Source: Lichenostomus cassidix
Lineage: Eukaryota; Chordata; Aves; Passeriformes; Meliphagidae
Assembly (NCBI GenBank): GCA_008360975.2
Contig: CM039183.1
Location: 10,753,762 to 10,817,761 of the forward strand
Direction of reading: 5' to 3'
Length of the DNA: 64,000 nt
Shown here in pieces: positions 47,180 through 60,300 of the stretch. Below the pieces are notes generated by a model. That model ran no database searches, was not told where the DNA came from, and saw nothing but the letters and a program-made list of their open reading frames with translations. Position 1 is the first letter of the stretch, and each line of letters opens with the position of its first letter. A program made the position numbers and the translations under genes.

Positions 47180-50100
47180 ATGGCGGGGTCCGCGGGGTCC
47201 GGCGGCGGCTCGGCGCGGAAGCGCCTCATGAAGGAGGAGGACATGACCAAGGTGGAGTTCGAGACGAGCGAGGAGGTGGACGTGACGCCCACCTTCGACA
47301 CCATGGGCCTGCGGGAGGACCTGCTGCGCGGCATCTACGCCTACGGTGGGCGGCGGGGAGGGAGGGGCGCGGGCCGAGGGGCGCGGGAGCGAGGGGACGA
47401 GCGGAGGCCGGGCGGGGTGCGCGGCCCGCGGCGGGCCCGGATGTGGCGCCGCGCCTGCGCCCTGTGGCGAGGCCTGCGCTGACGGTGTGCCTTCGCCCCC
47501 GCAGGGTTCGAGAAGCCGTCGGCCATCCAGCAGCGAGCCATCAAGCAGATCATCAAGGGCAGGGACGTGATCGCCCAGTGAGTGCCGCCGGGGCGGGCCG
47601 GGCCGGGGGGTGTCGGGCACGTTCGCTGCCTTGAGGCTGGAAGCGGGATCGGCCACCGCGCTCCTGGGCTGGTGCCTGGCGGGGTGTGGGGAATAGCCTC
47701 AGGGTGGTGGTGGGGTGCTGGGACAGGTTGGCCAGAGCAGCTGTGAATGCTCCGTCCCTGGAAGTTTCCAAGGCCAGGCGGAATGGGACTTTGAGCAACC
47801 TGGTCTAGTGGAAGGTGTCCCTGCCCTGCCCTGCCCTGCCCATGGCAGGCAGGATGGAGCTGGATGTTCTTTAAGTTCCTTTCCAATCCCAACCACTCTG
47901 TGGTTTGATGACATGACAAGCAAAACAGTGAAATTGCCTAACTTGCTGTGATCCTAAGAGTTGTTAATGCCGAAGTTTATTTGGTTTATTCATATATAAA
48001 AAATACATAATGTCTTAAGAGACAAAGAAGGATATGCATGCCACTGAAAAAAATCCTTTCTTGGTCATTAGTGGGGATTACCAGCCTTGCAAATTGCATT
48101 GGCTTATCTGTCATTTGCTTGAAAAAAAAGTGTATGTGTGACAGATGGCAGAAAGTTGAAATGCTGGTTTGGTAAAGAGTGAAGATGCCAGTGCTGGGGA
48201 CCCTGGAATGCTCTGTCCCTGATACTGCAGTTCTCAGAGCAGCTTGACAGCAGATCAGGCTCTGATCATAACAAGCTTTTGTTGGGACTGTTGAGTTCTT
48301 TGCAGTGGAGGGGTGGGAAAGAGCAGAGGGGTGGAATATGTTGAAATTGCCTGTGCTGTTGGTCCAGACATTCAGAGTATTCACCAAACATCTGTTTCTC
48401 AGGTCACAGTCAGGAACAGGAAAGACAGCAACGTTCTCCATCTCGGTTCTACAATGCCTGGATATACAGGTAATTTCATAGCACATGCTAAAAATAATCT
48501 TTACTGAATCTCTGTTCATCATAAAAGCTTGTTAAGAGTTAATAAATGAAGCTTTACATTGGAATCATTTAGATATGGGCAGTGAACCTGACTGAAAACT
48601 TCACTAGACTCTACTCTCTAACAATTCAACTGTTAAAGCCAGTCTGGCAGAATAAGTTCAGATAAAGTCTTATAATCATAAAGTTGGCTTTAACAGCTGA
48701 CCTGTTTCACCTATTGAAGGGCTAAATTAGTCTCTCAGCAAGCAGAATTGCCTTCAGACAGCCCTAGTGTCATCAACAGCCACAGATTGCACAGAATCAA
48801 ACTTAGATTTTTTGACAAATACTTGCTTTTATTCTGCCTAGAGACATAACTTGGATGTGTAGATGCCACTGAATAAAAGGAAGGTTTTCTGTAGGATAGT
48901 AACCTCTTAAGGCTTGGATTGTTACTCATCTGTCACTGGTGATATAAAAATAAGGGTTGCATATTCTAAGTGGAAAGGTCAGCTTTTGCTTCATTTCTGT
49001 AAAGTGCTCATAATATTTTTCAGAGGTGACACTTAAAAACATTGTCTTGGAATCCTTGTGCAGTGAAAGGTGTATATCTGAACCACAAACAGCACTGAAG
49101 GGTTTGAAATTTGTTTCTGTTTTGCAGGAAATGCACACTTTTTTTTTTTTCTTTTTAGCACAAAATTCTGTGATAAAGTCTTCAGCTGTGCCATTCAGGG
49201 TACTGTTTCTTCATCATCTCTTGTTTGCTTGGCTCTCTGGGCTGTGACTAACTTCCATGTGCTCCCTGTTTTAACCAGGTTCGCGAGACCCAGGCCTTGA
49301 TCCTGGCACCAACTCGGGAGCTGGCTGTGCAGATTCAGAAGGTAGGAGTATTTCAATCCTTGTATGAAAAGCACTGGCAAGGCCTGGGGCCAATACTCTG
49401 GTGTTTCCCCAGCAGAGCTGGGAGCACAGCTTCCACTTTTTCTTTCCGTTCCTGAGAAAAATAACAAAGTATCTGATACAGGGCTGTTTGCTCATCTGCG
49501 TTGTATTCATCAGTTTAGCAGTCTGAGGTTTTGCACAGTCCTAACTGAGTTTTTAAGGCCAACATTTCTAAAGCAGTTGTGATCCCTGAGGAACTGAGTT
49601 CCCAGTGTTTGAAGGCCTGCTATGGTGAAATTTTAAGTAACAGACATTAAAAAAGGCCTTCTTATCTCCTTGTGCTAACACCTCCTTAAAAAACCCAGAG
49701 CAGGGCTACACAGACCTGCACCTCTTCACAAATGCAGACTTAGGAGAGCTCAGGTAATTAAATCACTTCTTTGTATCCACACAGGGGCTGCTTGCCCTGG
49801 GAGACTACATGAATGTGCAGTGCCACGCCTGCATCGGGGGCACCAACGTGGGGGAGGATATCCGCAAACTGGATTATGGGCAGCACGTTGTGGCTGGCAC
49901 TCCAGGCCGGGTGTTTGGTAAGGAAATCATGATATTTATTGTAACACCACTAATGTAATGTTCATGTGAAGTGTAACAATGTAACAACTTACTCGTATTC
50001 TACCTGGAGAAGACTAGAGAAAAATCATGGGGGTGGTATTTTTGTTTTCTCTGTTTATGTTTTGCTTTTCATTGTTAAAGTGACTCTTTGTGTGGTGGCT

Positions 50101-53100
50101 TAGGAAAAAAGAGTATTTTTAAGGAGAAAATATTACAATTTCAGAAAATACTTCAGAATCTTCAAGGGGATAGAAGTCAGGCCTACATGAATGCCAAAAT
50201 TAGTTCCACATTTTCTGTGTGCTGGTGGTTGCTCCCCCCTTGTTAAATCAGGTGCACTTGCAGCTGATACTTTCTGCTTTCACTGCATGAAGAGTTCAAC
50301 ATTTACTGTTCCTGGCAGTTATCACAGTGGTAGTGTTAGCCTTCAGGCTCACATCTTCCCGGTCTCTGTGAAGCACACAGCCCTTGCACAAGCTCCTGTC
50401 ACTGGGAGAATGTGAGCTAATCCCTGCAAGTGAAAAAAACCCCTAAAAATTAGCAGCTGCCAAATTGGGCTGACTCTCAAACAGGATTTGTGGATTCTGT
50501 TGACGTAAAGTTAGTCTGGCAGTTTGTATTTCTCACGTCTGTCCTTCCACCACCAAAAAGCCCTGACAGTGGTGGGAGCAGTATGGGCTCACTTGCTTTC
50601 AGAGCATTCTCATCTCACAAAGTGAAATCTTGCAGATATGATTCGTCGCAGAAGTTTAAGAACTCGTGCCATCAAAATGCTGGTTTTGGACGAAGCAGAT
50701 GAAATGCTCAATAAAGGTAAAACATTTGTCTCACTTGCTTTCTCCTTGCCTCTTTGAAATTATGGGCTGTCCCAGCTTGCAGGCCCACTTCTAAAAACTG
50801 TTTTTTTACAAAGGTAGATGATTACAGCTTGTTATAGGCTGTAATGGGTTAAATTACATAATATGTCTTGTCTGATATTACTGATTCACACATTTATGTT
50901 CATCCCATAGTATAGACCCTCTACTGAATTCTAGATCAGATTGAGAAAGAGGAGAATAGTCAGTAGAAATACGTTCTAACTGTTCTGTGTGGCTTGATTT
51001 GCACTGCAGGCTTCAAGGAGCAGATTTATGATGTGTACAGGTATCTGCCTCCAGCCACACAGGTGGTTCTGATCAGTGCCACTTTGCCACATGAAATCTT
51101 GGAAATGACCAACAAATTCATGACAGACCCCATCCGCATCTTGGTGAAACGGTGAGTGAGTTTCCTCGGAGAGAACAGGAACTCTGACTTGGTCCAGCCC
51201 TGGGCACTTCACAGTTAACTGATTTATATGTACAGAGAGTCTCTCATGTTCCTTCTCGCTATTGCCTGAGTGTTAGCAGATGTGCTCATGTCCTGTTTTC
51301 CAGAAGGGGCTGACTTTTTCCTTGGTGCTGCTGCTCAGCCTGGCTGCCCCCTCAACCTCCCCATAGGTAGCAGTGTCTCCTTGTGGAAGTCCTTCTTTCA
51401 CACCTACCCAATTCCTGGGCTCCCCCAGGGGATTTATTTAGGCCTCCTATTATAATTTCCTATTATATAGCAGGCCAAAAACCCCTTTAGCTGACTGATC
51501 CTGGATGTCCTTGAAGCATAGCTTACATCTGGTAGTGTCACAGGTCCTTGTGCAGTGTACCTTCGGAGAAGTCTCCCTCTTGCCTGAGCTCTTAAACTGC
51601 CCCATTTGGTTCATTCAAGCTTCTTGAGACTTTCTTCAGTCTCTCTTGTCAAGCAGCTGGAATGTAAAAATGATGAGAACAGAAATATTCCCTTTTGGAG
51701 CTGTTTGTCTGGAGCAGAGCAGTTCCAGTCTCGCTGAACAGGTCATGTTCATGGCCCTTCTTAGAGCAGTTTTCCAAGAACTTTCTAGAACAACTTTGGC
51801 TCTGTCTGGACACAGCAGTCAGGGCAGAGCTGTTGTCTCTGGTGAAGCACATTCAGCCCTTCTAACTGCTATTCACCTGCTTGTGGTGTTCTTCCCTGCA
51901 GTGATGAGTTGACCCTCGAAGGAATCAAGCAGTTTTTCGTGGCTGTGGAGAGAGAAGAGTGGAAGTTTGACACCTTGTGTGATCTGTACGACACACTGAC
52001 CATCACCCAGGCTGTCATCTTTTGTAACACCAAGAGAAAGGTACAGGAGCCATCAGAGGGGCATGGTACTTCCTGAGGGTGAATCAAACAATGCTGGGTT
52101 AGTTAAGAGGTCTGGTTGCTTTGTAAGGATTATTTACTTCCCTTAGCTCCAGAATGCTTGTGGAAGTGCTCTCAGTCTGTACATTCTGTAGCACAACTGA
52201 TATGTTTGGCTGTCTGAGCAAAGAGCTAACCCAGGCTGTGTTCACAGGTCGACTGGCTCACAGAGAAAATGAGGGAAGCTAACTTCACAGTTTCATCCAT
52301 GCATGGGGACATGCCCCAAAAGGAGAGAGAGTCAATCATGAAAGAGTTCAGATCTGGTGCAAGGTAAATGCCCCAAGCAGCATTGCTTACATCAGTGCTA
52401 CCTCAGGGCAAGGAAACCCATAAAGCCTCTCTTCTCAAAGCTTTGTTCAGCTCAGATTAGGGAGAACTTTGATTTCCATCTGATCCCCCTATGGTGTTGA
52501 AGGGTTGGGAAATGGCTGCTTTCCAAGGAGGGATGCTCATACTTCCAGGTGTAGAACTAGTCTATTTTATTTTGCTGAAGATGTTGGGAGTTACTGCATT
52601 TAAAATACGTCAAGGAAAAAATATTTGTGCTCCGTCCTCTGTATTTTAAACACTTGGGAGCATTATTCCTTCTGAAAGATCAAAGCTGTGTTGGTCCTAT
52701 CTTGTATGAAGTTTGGTAATAGTGTAAGAGACAGCTTTCCATTTAGCAAAAGTGTGAGTGCTGCTGGTGTGCTGTGGGCAGGGGGCAGCATGGAACAGCA
52801 GGGAGTGCTGTGTGCTGGAGACTGAGGCTTCCTAGAAAAGTCCTCACTGTGCCCTTCTCTCCGCAGCCGAGTTCTTATTTCCACAGACGTTTGGGCACGA
52901 GGCCTGGATGTGCCTCAGGTGTCACTGATCATTAACTACGACCTGCCCAACAACAGAGAACTCTACATCCACAGGTAGGCTCAGCCTTCCCACAGGGCAC
53001 TGTGGCTCGGGAATTCTTCCCAAGGTGGCTCCATTCCCTCTCTCCTTGTGCCTCCACAGAATCGGCCGCTCGGGCAGGTATGGCCGGAAAGGTGTCGCCA

Positions 53101-53316
53101 TCAACTTTGTGAAGAACGATGACATTCGCATCCTGCGGGACATCGAGCAGTACTACTCCACCCAGATCGATGAGATGCCCATGAACGGTGAGTGCTGCAC
53201 TCCCTTCTCCCGTGGGGAGCTCTTGTGCTGTCCTGCTGGGCTGTGGCTCTCAGCAAACTCCGTTCATACTTCTAATTTTTTCATTTTCTCTCGTTTCAGT
53301 TGCTGATCTTATCTGA
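47180..53316 (+). CDS. EIF4A3: Eukaryotic initiation factor 4A-III (DEAD-box helicase, exon junction complex)
   Basis: This is the ATP-dependent RNA clamp of the exon junction complex, acting in splicing-linked mRNA marking, export and nonsense-mediated decay. Twelve exons: 47180-47345, 47505-47577, 48403-48469, 49279-49341, 49785-49917, 50636-50716, 51010-51151, 51902-52040, 52248-52363, 52867-52974, 53060-53187 and 53300-53316. They give 410 aa (human 411). Motifs seen in order: Q motif ([10 protein letters not shown]), Walker A SGTGKT, PTRELA, GG, TPGR, DEAD, SAT, then FCNT, ARGLDVP and HRIGRSGR, ending VADLI. Only the first dozen residues ([14 protein letters not shown]) differ notably from mammals. 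CR1 DNA lies in intron 2. The gene is divergent from NINL and convergent with ATL2. Confidence 0.97.
47705..47925 (+). mobile_element. CR1-type LINE 3' terminal fragment in EIF4A3 intron 2
   Basis: It matches the last part of avian CR1: GTCCCTGGAAGT, AAGGCCAGGC, GAGCAACCTGGTCTAGTGGA, AGGTGTCCCTG, then CTTTAAGTTCCTTTCCAA and a CTCTGTGGTTTGAT end. It overlaps in CR1 coordinates with the copy at 46.5-46.9 kb, so these are two separate insertions. A CCCTG pentamer expansion lies inside it at about 47818-47840. Confidence 0.88.
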
Positions 53317-53437
53317 AGGTCCGTGGTTAGCAGGCAGTTGTACCATTTGGTACCCTCCATAATTCTGTTTTGGACCCACATCCTTTTATCATATTTTTGG
53401 TCATATGTTCTTGAGTTGAGCTGCACTTAGGAACTTG

Positions 53438-53445
53438 TGTAAATA
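53438..53445 (+). promoter_or_regulatory. Pumilio-type site in the EIF4A3 3' UTR
   Basis: TGTAAATA matches the PUM consensus TGTANATA and lies about 28 nt before the poly(A) signal, in a 3' UTR of only about 170 nt. Functional binding is inference. Confidence 0.35.
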
Positions 53446-53472
53446 TTGTCTGTACTCCCACCTGTGTTTTTC

Positions 53473-53478
53473 AATAAA
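53473..53478 (+). terminator. EIF4A3 poly(A) signal AATAAA
   Basis: AATAAA 157 nt after the EIF4A3 stop codon, followed by an A run and a GTGCTTAATT stretch. It is the first signal after the stop, giving a short 3' UTR. Confidence 0.75.
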
Positions 53479-53499
53479 AAAAAGGAAGTTTTACCATAA

Positions 53500-55490
53500 C
53501 CTGTGCTTAATTACTTTAACCCAGCATAGTAACAGGCAGGGAGTTTTGAGATACTGCCATACTTGGCTAGCATAATGAAAAAAACCATTGGACGCTCCCC
53601 ATATCTGGGTTCATAAAATGCAGAGCTTCCTGTTCTCTACCCTTTTGTTATTGTTGTGCCATGCCACTTGATGCACTTTTAGTTTCCTTAACTTAACCTT
53701 TAAGGATCAGACATCTACAGGAAAAATCTGTGGCCTGGCCCTAGCCTGCTGTAGGAAAATTGAGTTACAAGATAGCCAGAAGTTTCCTGCTGGCCACGTC
53801 TGTTCGGAGCTAGAAATCACATTTGTTGCTCCAGATGAGGATTTCCTCTCCCAAGGAACTTGGATGGTCAATTCCTGAAGTAACAGAAGGAGCAAGTGTC
53901 CTGTCTTGTCACCTTCTCCACCTCTTTCTGCTGCTGCACCCCATTACATCTTCCCAGGCACCTCTGCTCCAGTGTGTTTCTCTGGCATGATGCTCTGCTG
54001 TGTCCCTTTCTGAGGCAGGAGTTGGCCAGAGCTTTTCTGCAGGGGTGGGTAAGTTACTGTCTTCTGCTCTATGCTTTTCCTGCTCAGTTGGGGTTTTTGC
54101 ATGCTCAGGGAGAAGAGGAGAAGCAAGGCCTGAATGTATCACAGTTTGCACAGAATTAGATAAGCTCTCAGAATTTTTTTTCTGAGTAGTAACAGAGTAG
54201 CCCGGGGTAGAGAGAAGAGCTGTCATCTCCTTTATGCCCCTGTGTGTTCTGCTAGTGAAATTCCTGTTCCCTGTACCCACTCTGCACAAAAGTGATGTTT
54301 TTAACAGGATGGAGACAAAAGTTGAGAAATACTAAGCTTTTTCTACTAGGAATACTAATTGGAAAGGGTTATCCATGGAGGTGAGGCCACTACAGCTTCA
54401 TGCCCCCACGTGCATCCAGGAGCAAGGCTGAGCCAGCATTCCCAGTGGGCTCACACACTAAACATGCTCACACCATCCATACAGGTCAGCATTCAGCACT
54501 GGCACAGCACCAACACCTTCACCCTGCCCCTCCACCTGGTCACCATGAAGGGCTGTGGGGGGAAATACACACACAGGCTCTGGATCCCTCCAGTAACTGG
54601 GCAAGGAGGCTCAGCTCAGCCAGTATCCAGCCTCTGGATCACCTGGACATGGCCCACAGCTGCACTGCAGTTGCTGGTTCAGCCCACCCTTGCACATCCC
54701 CACTGTGACTGGGTGCAGCAGTTGGCCTTGAGACACAAAGTCTATCCTTAACTGGCCTTTGCAGAGCCTCTTTTGCCTCCACAGAGAGAGGCTCACAAAC
54801 AAATGGATCTCAGCAGAACCTCAGACCCTCCAGATCAGCCCAGACCTGGTCCCTGCAATGGCCTCATATATAGATCCAGCCCAGACCCCTTACCGTACTT
54901 GCTGGCTAAATGCTACTTGCTGTTCATGGTGACACAACCTCACTGCAGCCTGCTGCCACTCCCAACATGCAGCCCCTGTGACCCCAGGTCCCATCCCAGT
55001 CCCTGGCACTTTGACCTCCATGCACACAGAATAGAGTCCCCTCTTCCACAATAGGGTGAGATGGAGTTAACATTCAGCATGGCCAGACAAGGACACACAC
55101 CAGCAACCTGCTTCCACATGACCAGCCCCTTTTATCCCCTAAAAATCCATTTCCCACACTTGATTTAGTCATCTTGACCCTCCCTTTCTCTACCTTTGAT
55201 CCCTCCCCCAAGCTTGAGGGGACTGTACATTTGTTCTGCAAATTCATGGCACAGTGTTCAGGAACTCTTCCCCCCCCCAGACCCTGAAGACGAGCCCAGA
55301 TGAAGCCTTCTAACTCCTTGTCCACATGCTGGGAAGAGTTCTGCTTTTGGCATCTCTGCAGGGCACAGCCTCAAATCACTCACACCTTCCTGGAGAACAC
55401 GAGCAGCCAGGGCAGGCATGGCCCTGTGAGCCCCCGTGTGACTCGAGTCATTGGATTAGTAAGAGATTAATCACCAAAGCATTGGCTTGT
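53500..55490. other. Intergenic region between EIF4A3 and ATL2
   Basis: Convergent intergenic DNA. No gene, recognisable transposon or RNA is seen, and open frames look random. The ATL2 3' UTR may begin at the right edge. Confidence 0.5.
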
Positions 55491-57279
55491 TTGAATAACA
55501 GTATTTAATCTGTACAGTTTGAGATACCATAAAATGCAACATTCCTACCTCATCTTCAGCATCATTCCCCTGGAGCTGAGCCCTCACCTGCAGAGGGCAG
55601 GTAACCACCACTCCCCAGCAGTTCTTTGTGGTGCAAAAGTCACAGTGCAATTGCTTTAGTCCTAGACAGATGATTTCCCTCACTCGAGAGAGGGGAGACT
55701 GATAAAGCTCAAATTTTGATGGAAATTGTTACCATTTAGGAATGCGAAAAACCCAGCTATTGCACACAGCCATTTCCAGCTGAAACTACAGCAGTTAATT
55801 ATTTAGCTGCCTTTACACTCCACACTGATTTAGCCAAGAATGAAAGTAAAGCCAGTAACAAGATTTCAGAGTGATACAATTGCTGGAGGGCAGAATCTGA
55901 CAAGCAACTCCACAAGTCAAAAGCGTGCTTAAGAGAACAGCAGGAATTTTTCCTATACAGGGAGGGGGTATGAGCTGGACAGATGTCACCTTCCAGAGAC
56001 AAGCATGAGAGGAACATCAGCTTCAATAGAAAGCTATGAAGTACAATAGAACAAATCTGTTCATATAATTGTCAGGATAAGTATTTGACATAGTTTATGT
56101 AGTAGAATACAATACTTGAACATCTTTTAAAAATAAGCACGGATTTCATTTCATATATACACAACTGATTTTAATCATGTACTGAAAATAAATTACAGGA
56201 AATAACTTTAAAATGCAACAGAAGACAAGAATTTCACAACAAACATTCCCACTGATTTTCCCAAGGGGGTGAGAGATTGCAGTGCTCAAGGCAGGTAAAT
56301 ATCACAAATATATCAAAAAACTTCAAATTGTTGATGCATTCACACATTTACATGAGCCACAAACATTCCTTTACAGGAACTGCACTTAGCTACCACAGAA
56401 CCAGGTTTTGCCATAAACTACAAAACTTTGATACAAAATCGTATTTATATATTTATATTTCATATACATGCCCTATCTGTGATTTCTTAAAAAATAAAAA
56501 CTAAACACACTGTACAGACAATCCTAACTCATTGCTTGGTAGCTGTAGGCAACATTTTTGGATGGAATTTCTTCCCCAGTAGAATTAATGGCAATATTAT
56601 ATACATGAAGGCTAAACTGCAGAAAAAGACAGCTCAGTTCCGATATGCACCTCCCGCGGGACCAGGTCTACGAGTTCAAGGCAAGACACCCTCTGTGCTG
56701 AGCCACTGCCTCCCTGACACCCCAGTTCTGCGTAAGGAACCAACACATGCATCTGTGTAACACTGGTAAAAGGCAAGAAAGCAAGAGACGCGTTGTAATG
56801 GAGTGGCTGCTCCGATGGCTCCACCGGCTGCACACACAGGAACACTCGCTGGAGCTGGCCAGGGGTGGCGCCGAGCTGGGGACATTTGGTGACAGCACAC
56901 CTGGTGTGGGTCTGATCCTTACACTTCTCTGAAAGTCAGCTCCTGCTGGGGACACACTGCCCCTGTAAGCCTCACAACGCTGGGGAAGATCCCCCCTCCC
57001 TCCCCATAATGCAGGTCACCAGGACTAGGTAAAACTGAGCCTCTCCCTCCCACCCCAGCGGGCTCCATGGCACCAGTTTGTCTGAGAAGCTGAGCACTGA
57101 CAAACTTAACTCTTCCCCAGTGATGGCAGCAATCTGTGAAGCCAATCACACTAAACTACTTCTACAGTTGATTGTAAACTTTGGTTTATTTTTATTTATT
57201 TTTCTTTTTATTATTGAGTTCTCATGGTACAGCAAGCATGTCTAGGATGAGAGGGCAGAGTTGAAGAGGAGACGAAGTG
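55491..57279 (-). other. Probable ATL2 3' UTR
   Basis: AT-rich, non-coding stretch directly downstream (on the minus strand) of the last ATL2 stop codon. Minus-strand AATAAA signals overlap at 57185-57200, giving a short form. An ATTAAA variant at 55504-55509 could end a long form of about 1.8 kb. The extent of the UTR is inference. Confidence 0.45.
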
Positions 57280-57399
57280 TCAGTCTGTCTTTAGTCTGGC
57301 ATGGTGAGCCACCTGCTCGGTCAGGCCTGCTTTGATAGAGTTTTTTACAGACTGCCTCATCTGATCCTCCATCAAATGATCACTCATGGGCTTCAACAC
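57280..57399 (-). CDS. ATL2: ATL2 alternative last exon, LKTD form
   Basis: 120 nt from a CACAG acceptor to TGA, encoding [17 protein letters not shown] and ending HHARLKTD (39 aa). It starts in phase 0 after the WEQ donor at 59437, like the other last exon. The same ending is known for a mammalian ATL2 isoform, as I recall. Confidence 0.88.
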   Translation of the reverse strand: MLKPMSDHLMEDQMRQSVKNSIKAGLTEQVAHHARLKTD

Positions 57400-60300
57400 C
57401 TGTGGAATGAGAAATGTGCAAAAGAAACAAGAAAATGAGGTAACCAAGGAAAGTAAAATAGAAAAGCATATAAAGAGATGAGACTTGAAATCACGAAAAA
57501 ACTTAGAAATGATGAAGTCTGACACAAAGTGGCATGAACTGAAAGAGAAATGAATTTTGCTGCTAGAGTAATGAGGTTAAAGCAGTCACATGCTATGGAC
57601 ACAAGTGATACCCCTCCTACACAGCAGTATTTCACTGAATTCAAACCACTTTACAGTTCCTAGAAGATGGATGTGCAATTCCATACCCCATATGCAGCAT
57701 CAGTCTGGTATGGTTACAGCATTTATGCAGACCGGCCCAGACGGTCCAGCTTATTGTCTTATATGTGTAAGTGTGAACACTTCAGATACAGAAAGAAAGT
57801 TAAAAATACTGGCTAGTTTTTCTTCTTGTTATTGTTGGATGAGAGTCGCTGTCGCGGCATTGATGTAAGAGCACGACGAACCGTTCGGCGTCTAAGGACT
57901 TCAAAGAGTTTGGAAAACACCTAAAACACGAATTCAGCTGTTAGGAAAAATGGCTCTCACAACACAGCAGAAACTCAATCAAGTTCAGAAAAAAAAACCA
58001 AAACCTGATTGCCAGTAACTTCTCACCTTCCTGGGATTCCTCTGAAGCAAGGAGGGAAAAGAAAGGCAGAGATTCAGAAAAATCAACAGCAAGAACATGC
58101 ATTTAATCAGAGTGACTCAGACAGGACCTGCAGTGCTTTGCATATTACTGGTGATCTGCAGCTCTAACAGCAATACTGCTGTCATTTGGAGACCACCTTC
58201 CTCCAGCCCACAAATGGCAAGCTCCTGCCAGCATAAGCCAAGTTATCCCCCTTCCAGGGAACACAGCAGCCAAACCAAGCCTTACATGCTCAGAGTATCC
58301 TGCAGCAGCAGCTCCAGTAGAACTGGAGAGCCTCAATTTTAATCACTAGTTAACACCACGAGTTAGTGGTGTTAAGATTTAGTTACCAATTTATTTACTG
58401 ATGCTCATTTCCCTATTTTTAAAAATCCACCTTTACTGCTCCAGTGTAACTCAGAACCTGACTGGGACCATCAGCAGGTTGCTCAGATAGATCTAGTGTA
58501 CTGCCTGGGATGAGCCTTGAACACAGGAATTTTTCAGCTGTAGAAACAAGCATCTGTGCAGAAGGCTCCAGTTAGTTATCTGCTCATGCCTCACAGGACA
58601 CACTTTAATATCACCCCAGATAAGCTCAGTGTGCCCTTTATTTCCAGTAACAATAGCAGCAAAGTGTTTCCCTTCTGCTGGCACTGGACATAGCTAGTCA
58701 GAATGCTCCAAAAACTACTTGTCAGGAATTCTCTACGTTTGCCTTACTGGCACAGCTGTGTCAACTGAGCTCAGGCAGCAAAATCTCTATTCAGAAGGTT
58801 TTCTCCTCCAGCTTTGATGCTGTTATGTTCACGTCTTTTCTTTCAGGTATGTTTTTCTTGTCTGTTGAGTAATTCCTTGCAAACTGAAGCTGTCACTGAC
58901 AGCACAAGTCTCCCTGATGGAAGAAACTTGCTGTGCACCCTCTAGTAGCAGCTGCTGAAAGTCATCACCCAGCCAGTTCTCTCCAAGGACTAGTGAGCCC
59001 TTCAGCATCAGACCAGCAGAGGAGGGCAGTGTTTTGCCTTTCCTACAGCACCATCTGAGATATTTTATTCACCACATCTACATGACAAGTTTACCTATAA
59101 ACATGCCTTTAAAAACAGAATTCCTCTCTCTGAATAAGGAAGAATAGTTTTGAAGAGTCCCTCCATTCTTTGCCATCAAAGCACCTACTAAGGAACCTTC
59201 TGCACCTTAAGTAACACTTCTCTGACAATATCCTAAGCTTATTTAACATTCCTTGTGTGCAATATCTGTTCCTGAAGAGAGCAGTCACACTACTGAGCAG
59301 ATTTTCCCTTTGGCAACACTAGCAGTCTCTATTAGCAGACCAGCTTTTCTCTCTCAGCACTGAACAGAAACTGTTTGATTTGTCTGTTTGATTTCTCTCA
59401 AGATAGCAAGATTTTGCAATAAAAACAGATACCAACCTGTTCCCATATAGCTTCAGCGATCTGATCAATGGCTGTTCCAACTTCTCTGAATTCCCCAGAG
59501 TACTTAACGTATGCCCAAGTACAAAATGATATAAGAGCCATCCCCAGCACGAGATTACACAGGGCAGCTATGGAGTTCATGCCAAGGAACCCAGTCAGTC
59601 CTGAGATTATGTACATGGCAAACATGACTGCAAATAGAGTGGCAGGGGTACGAGCAGCATAAAAGATGTTTTTGCCATCGTTGTGCTTCACAAAGTTTGC
59701 ATAGATCTCGTCGATTTCCACTTCGAGTTGCTCCTGGTAGCGCCGGCAGAACTCCTCCCCTCCCATCTTCTTCACGGAGCGGAACTGCCGGATGGCACTC
59801 TCTCGGAAATCCTGGTGCTTCCGCTCGAGGTCCGATGGGGCAATGTAAGGCTTGTCTCCCCCACACACCTGTCAGAGCAAGCAGAGAGCACAGAATTATA
59901 CCCTGAGCATCTGCTGCTGCACAGAAAGCACCTGCTCCTCGCTGCCCTCCTCCCCCTGCAGCTCCCCTGGCTCTGTGAGCTCCAGGCCCATCCAGGGAAG
60001 CAGCCAAAGGTACTTTGGATCATGGCACGGCAGGAGCCTCAGCTGTCCAACCACACACAGACCCACAGCACAGGACTGAACTCATACTGTTACTGTTCTC
60101 TTCAGGCAAGCCCAGGACAGGACAACAGCCACATGCACATCCCTGCTTTTTCCTATGCTGAAGTCCTCCACATGCAGCAAAATTCCCTGGAAAATGGCTA
60201 CTAGTCTCATCCTTCAAAACAGTTTCTTCACATTGCCCAGAGCATGTTAGACACTAGGAGCTACTGAGAGGGATCAAGAGGCCAGCACATAAATAACTGC

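Noticed and set aside
46591..47656. Long Arg/Pro/Ala-rich open frames on both strands around the EIF4A3 promoter
   Set aside because: Stop codons are rare in such GC-rich DNA. The frames cover CR1 DNA, promoter and EIF4A3 exon 1 in wrong frames.
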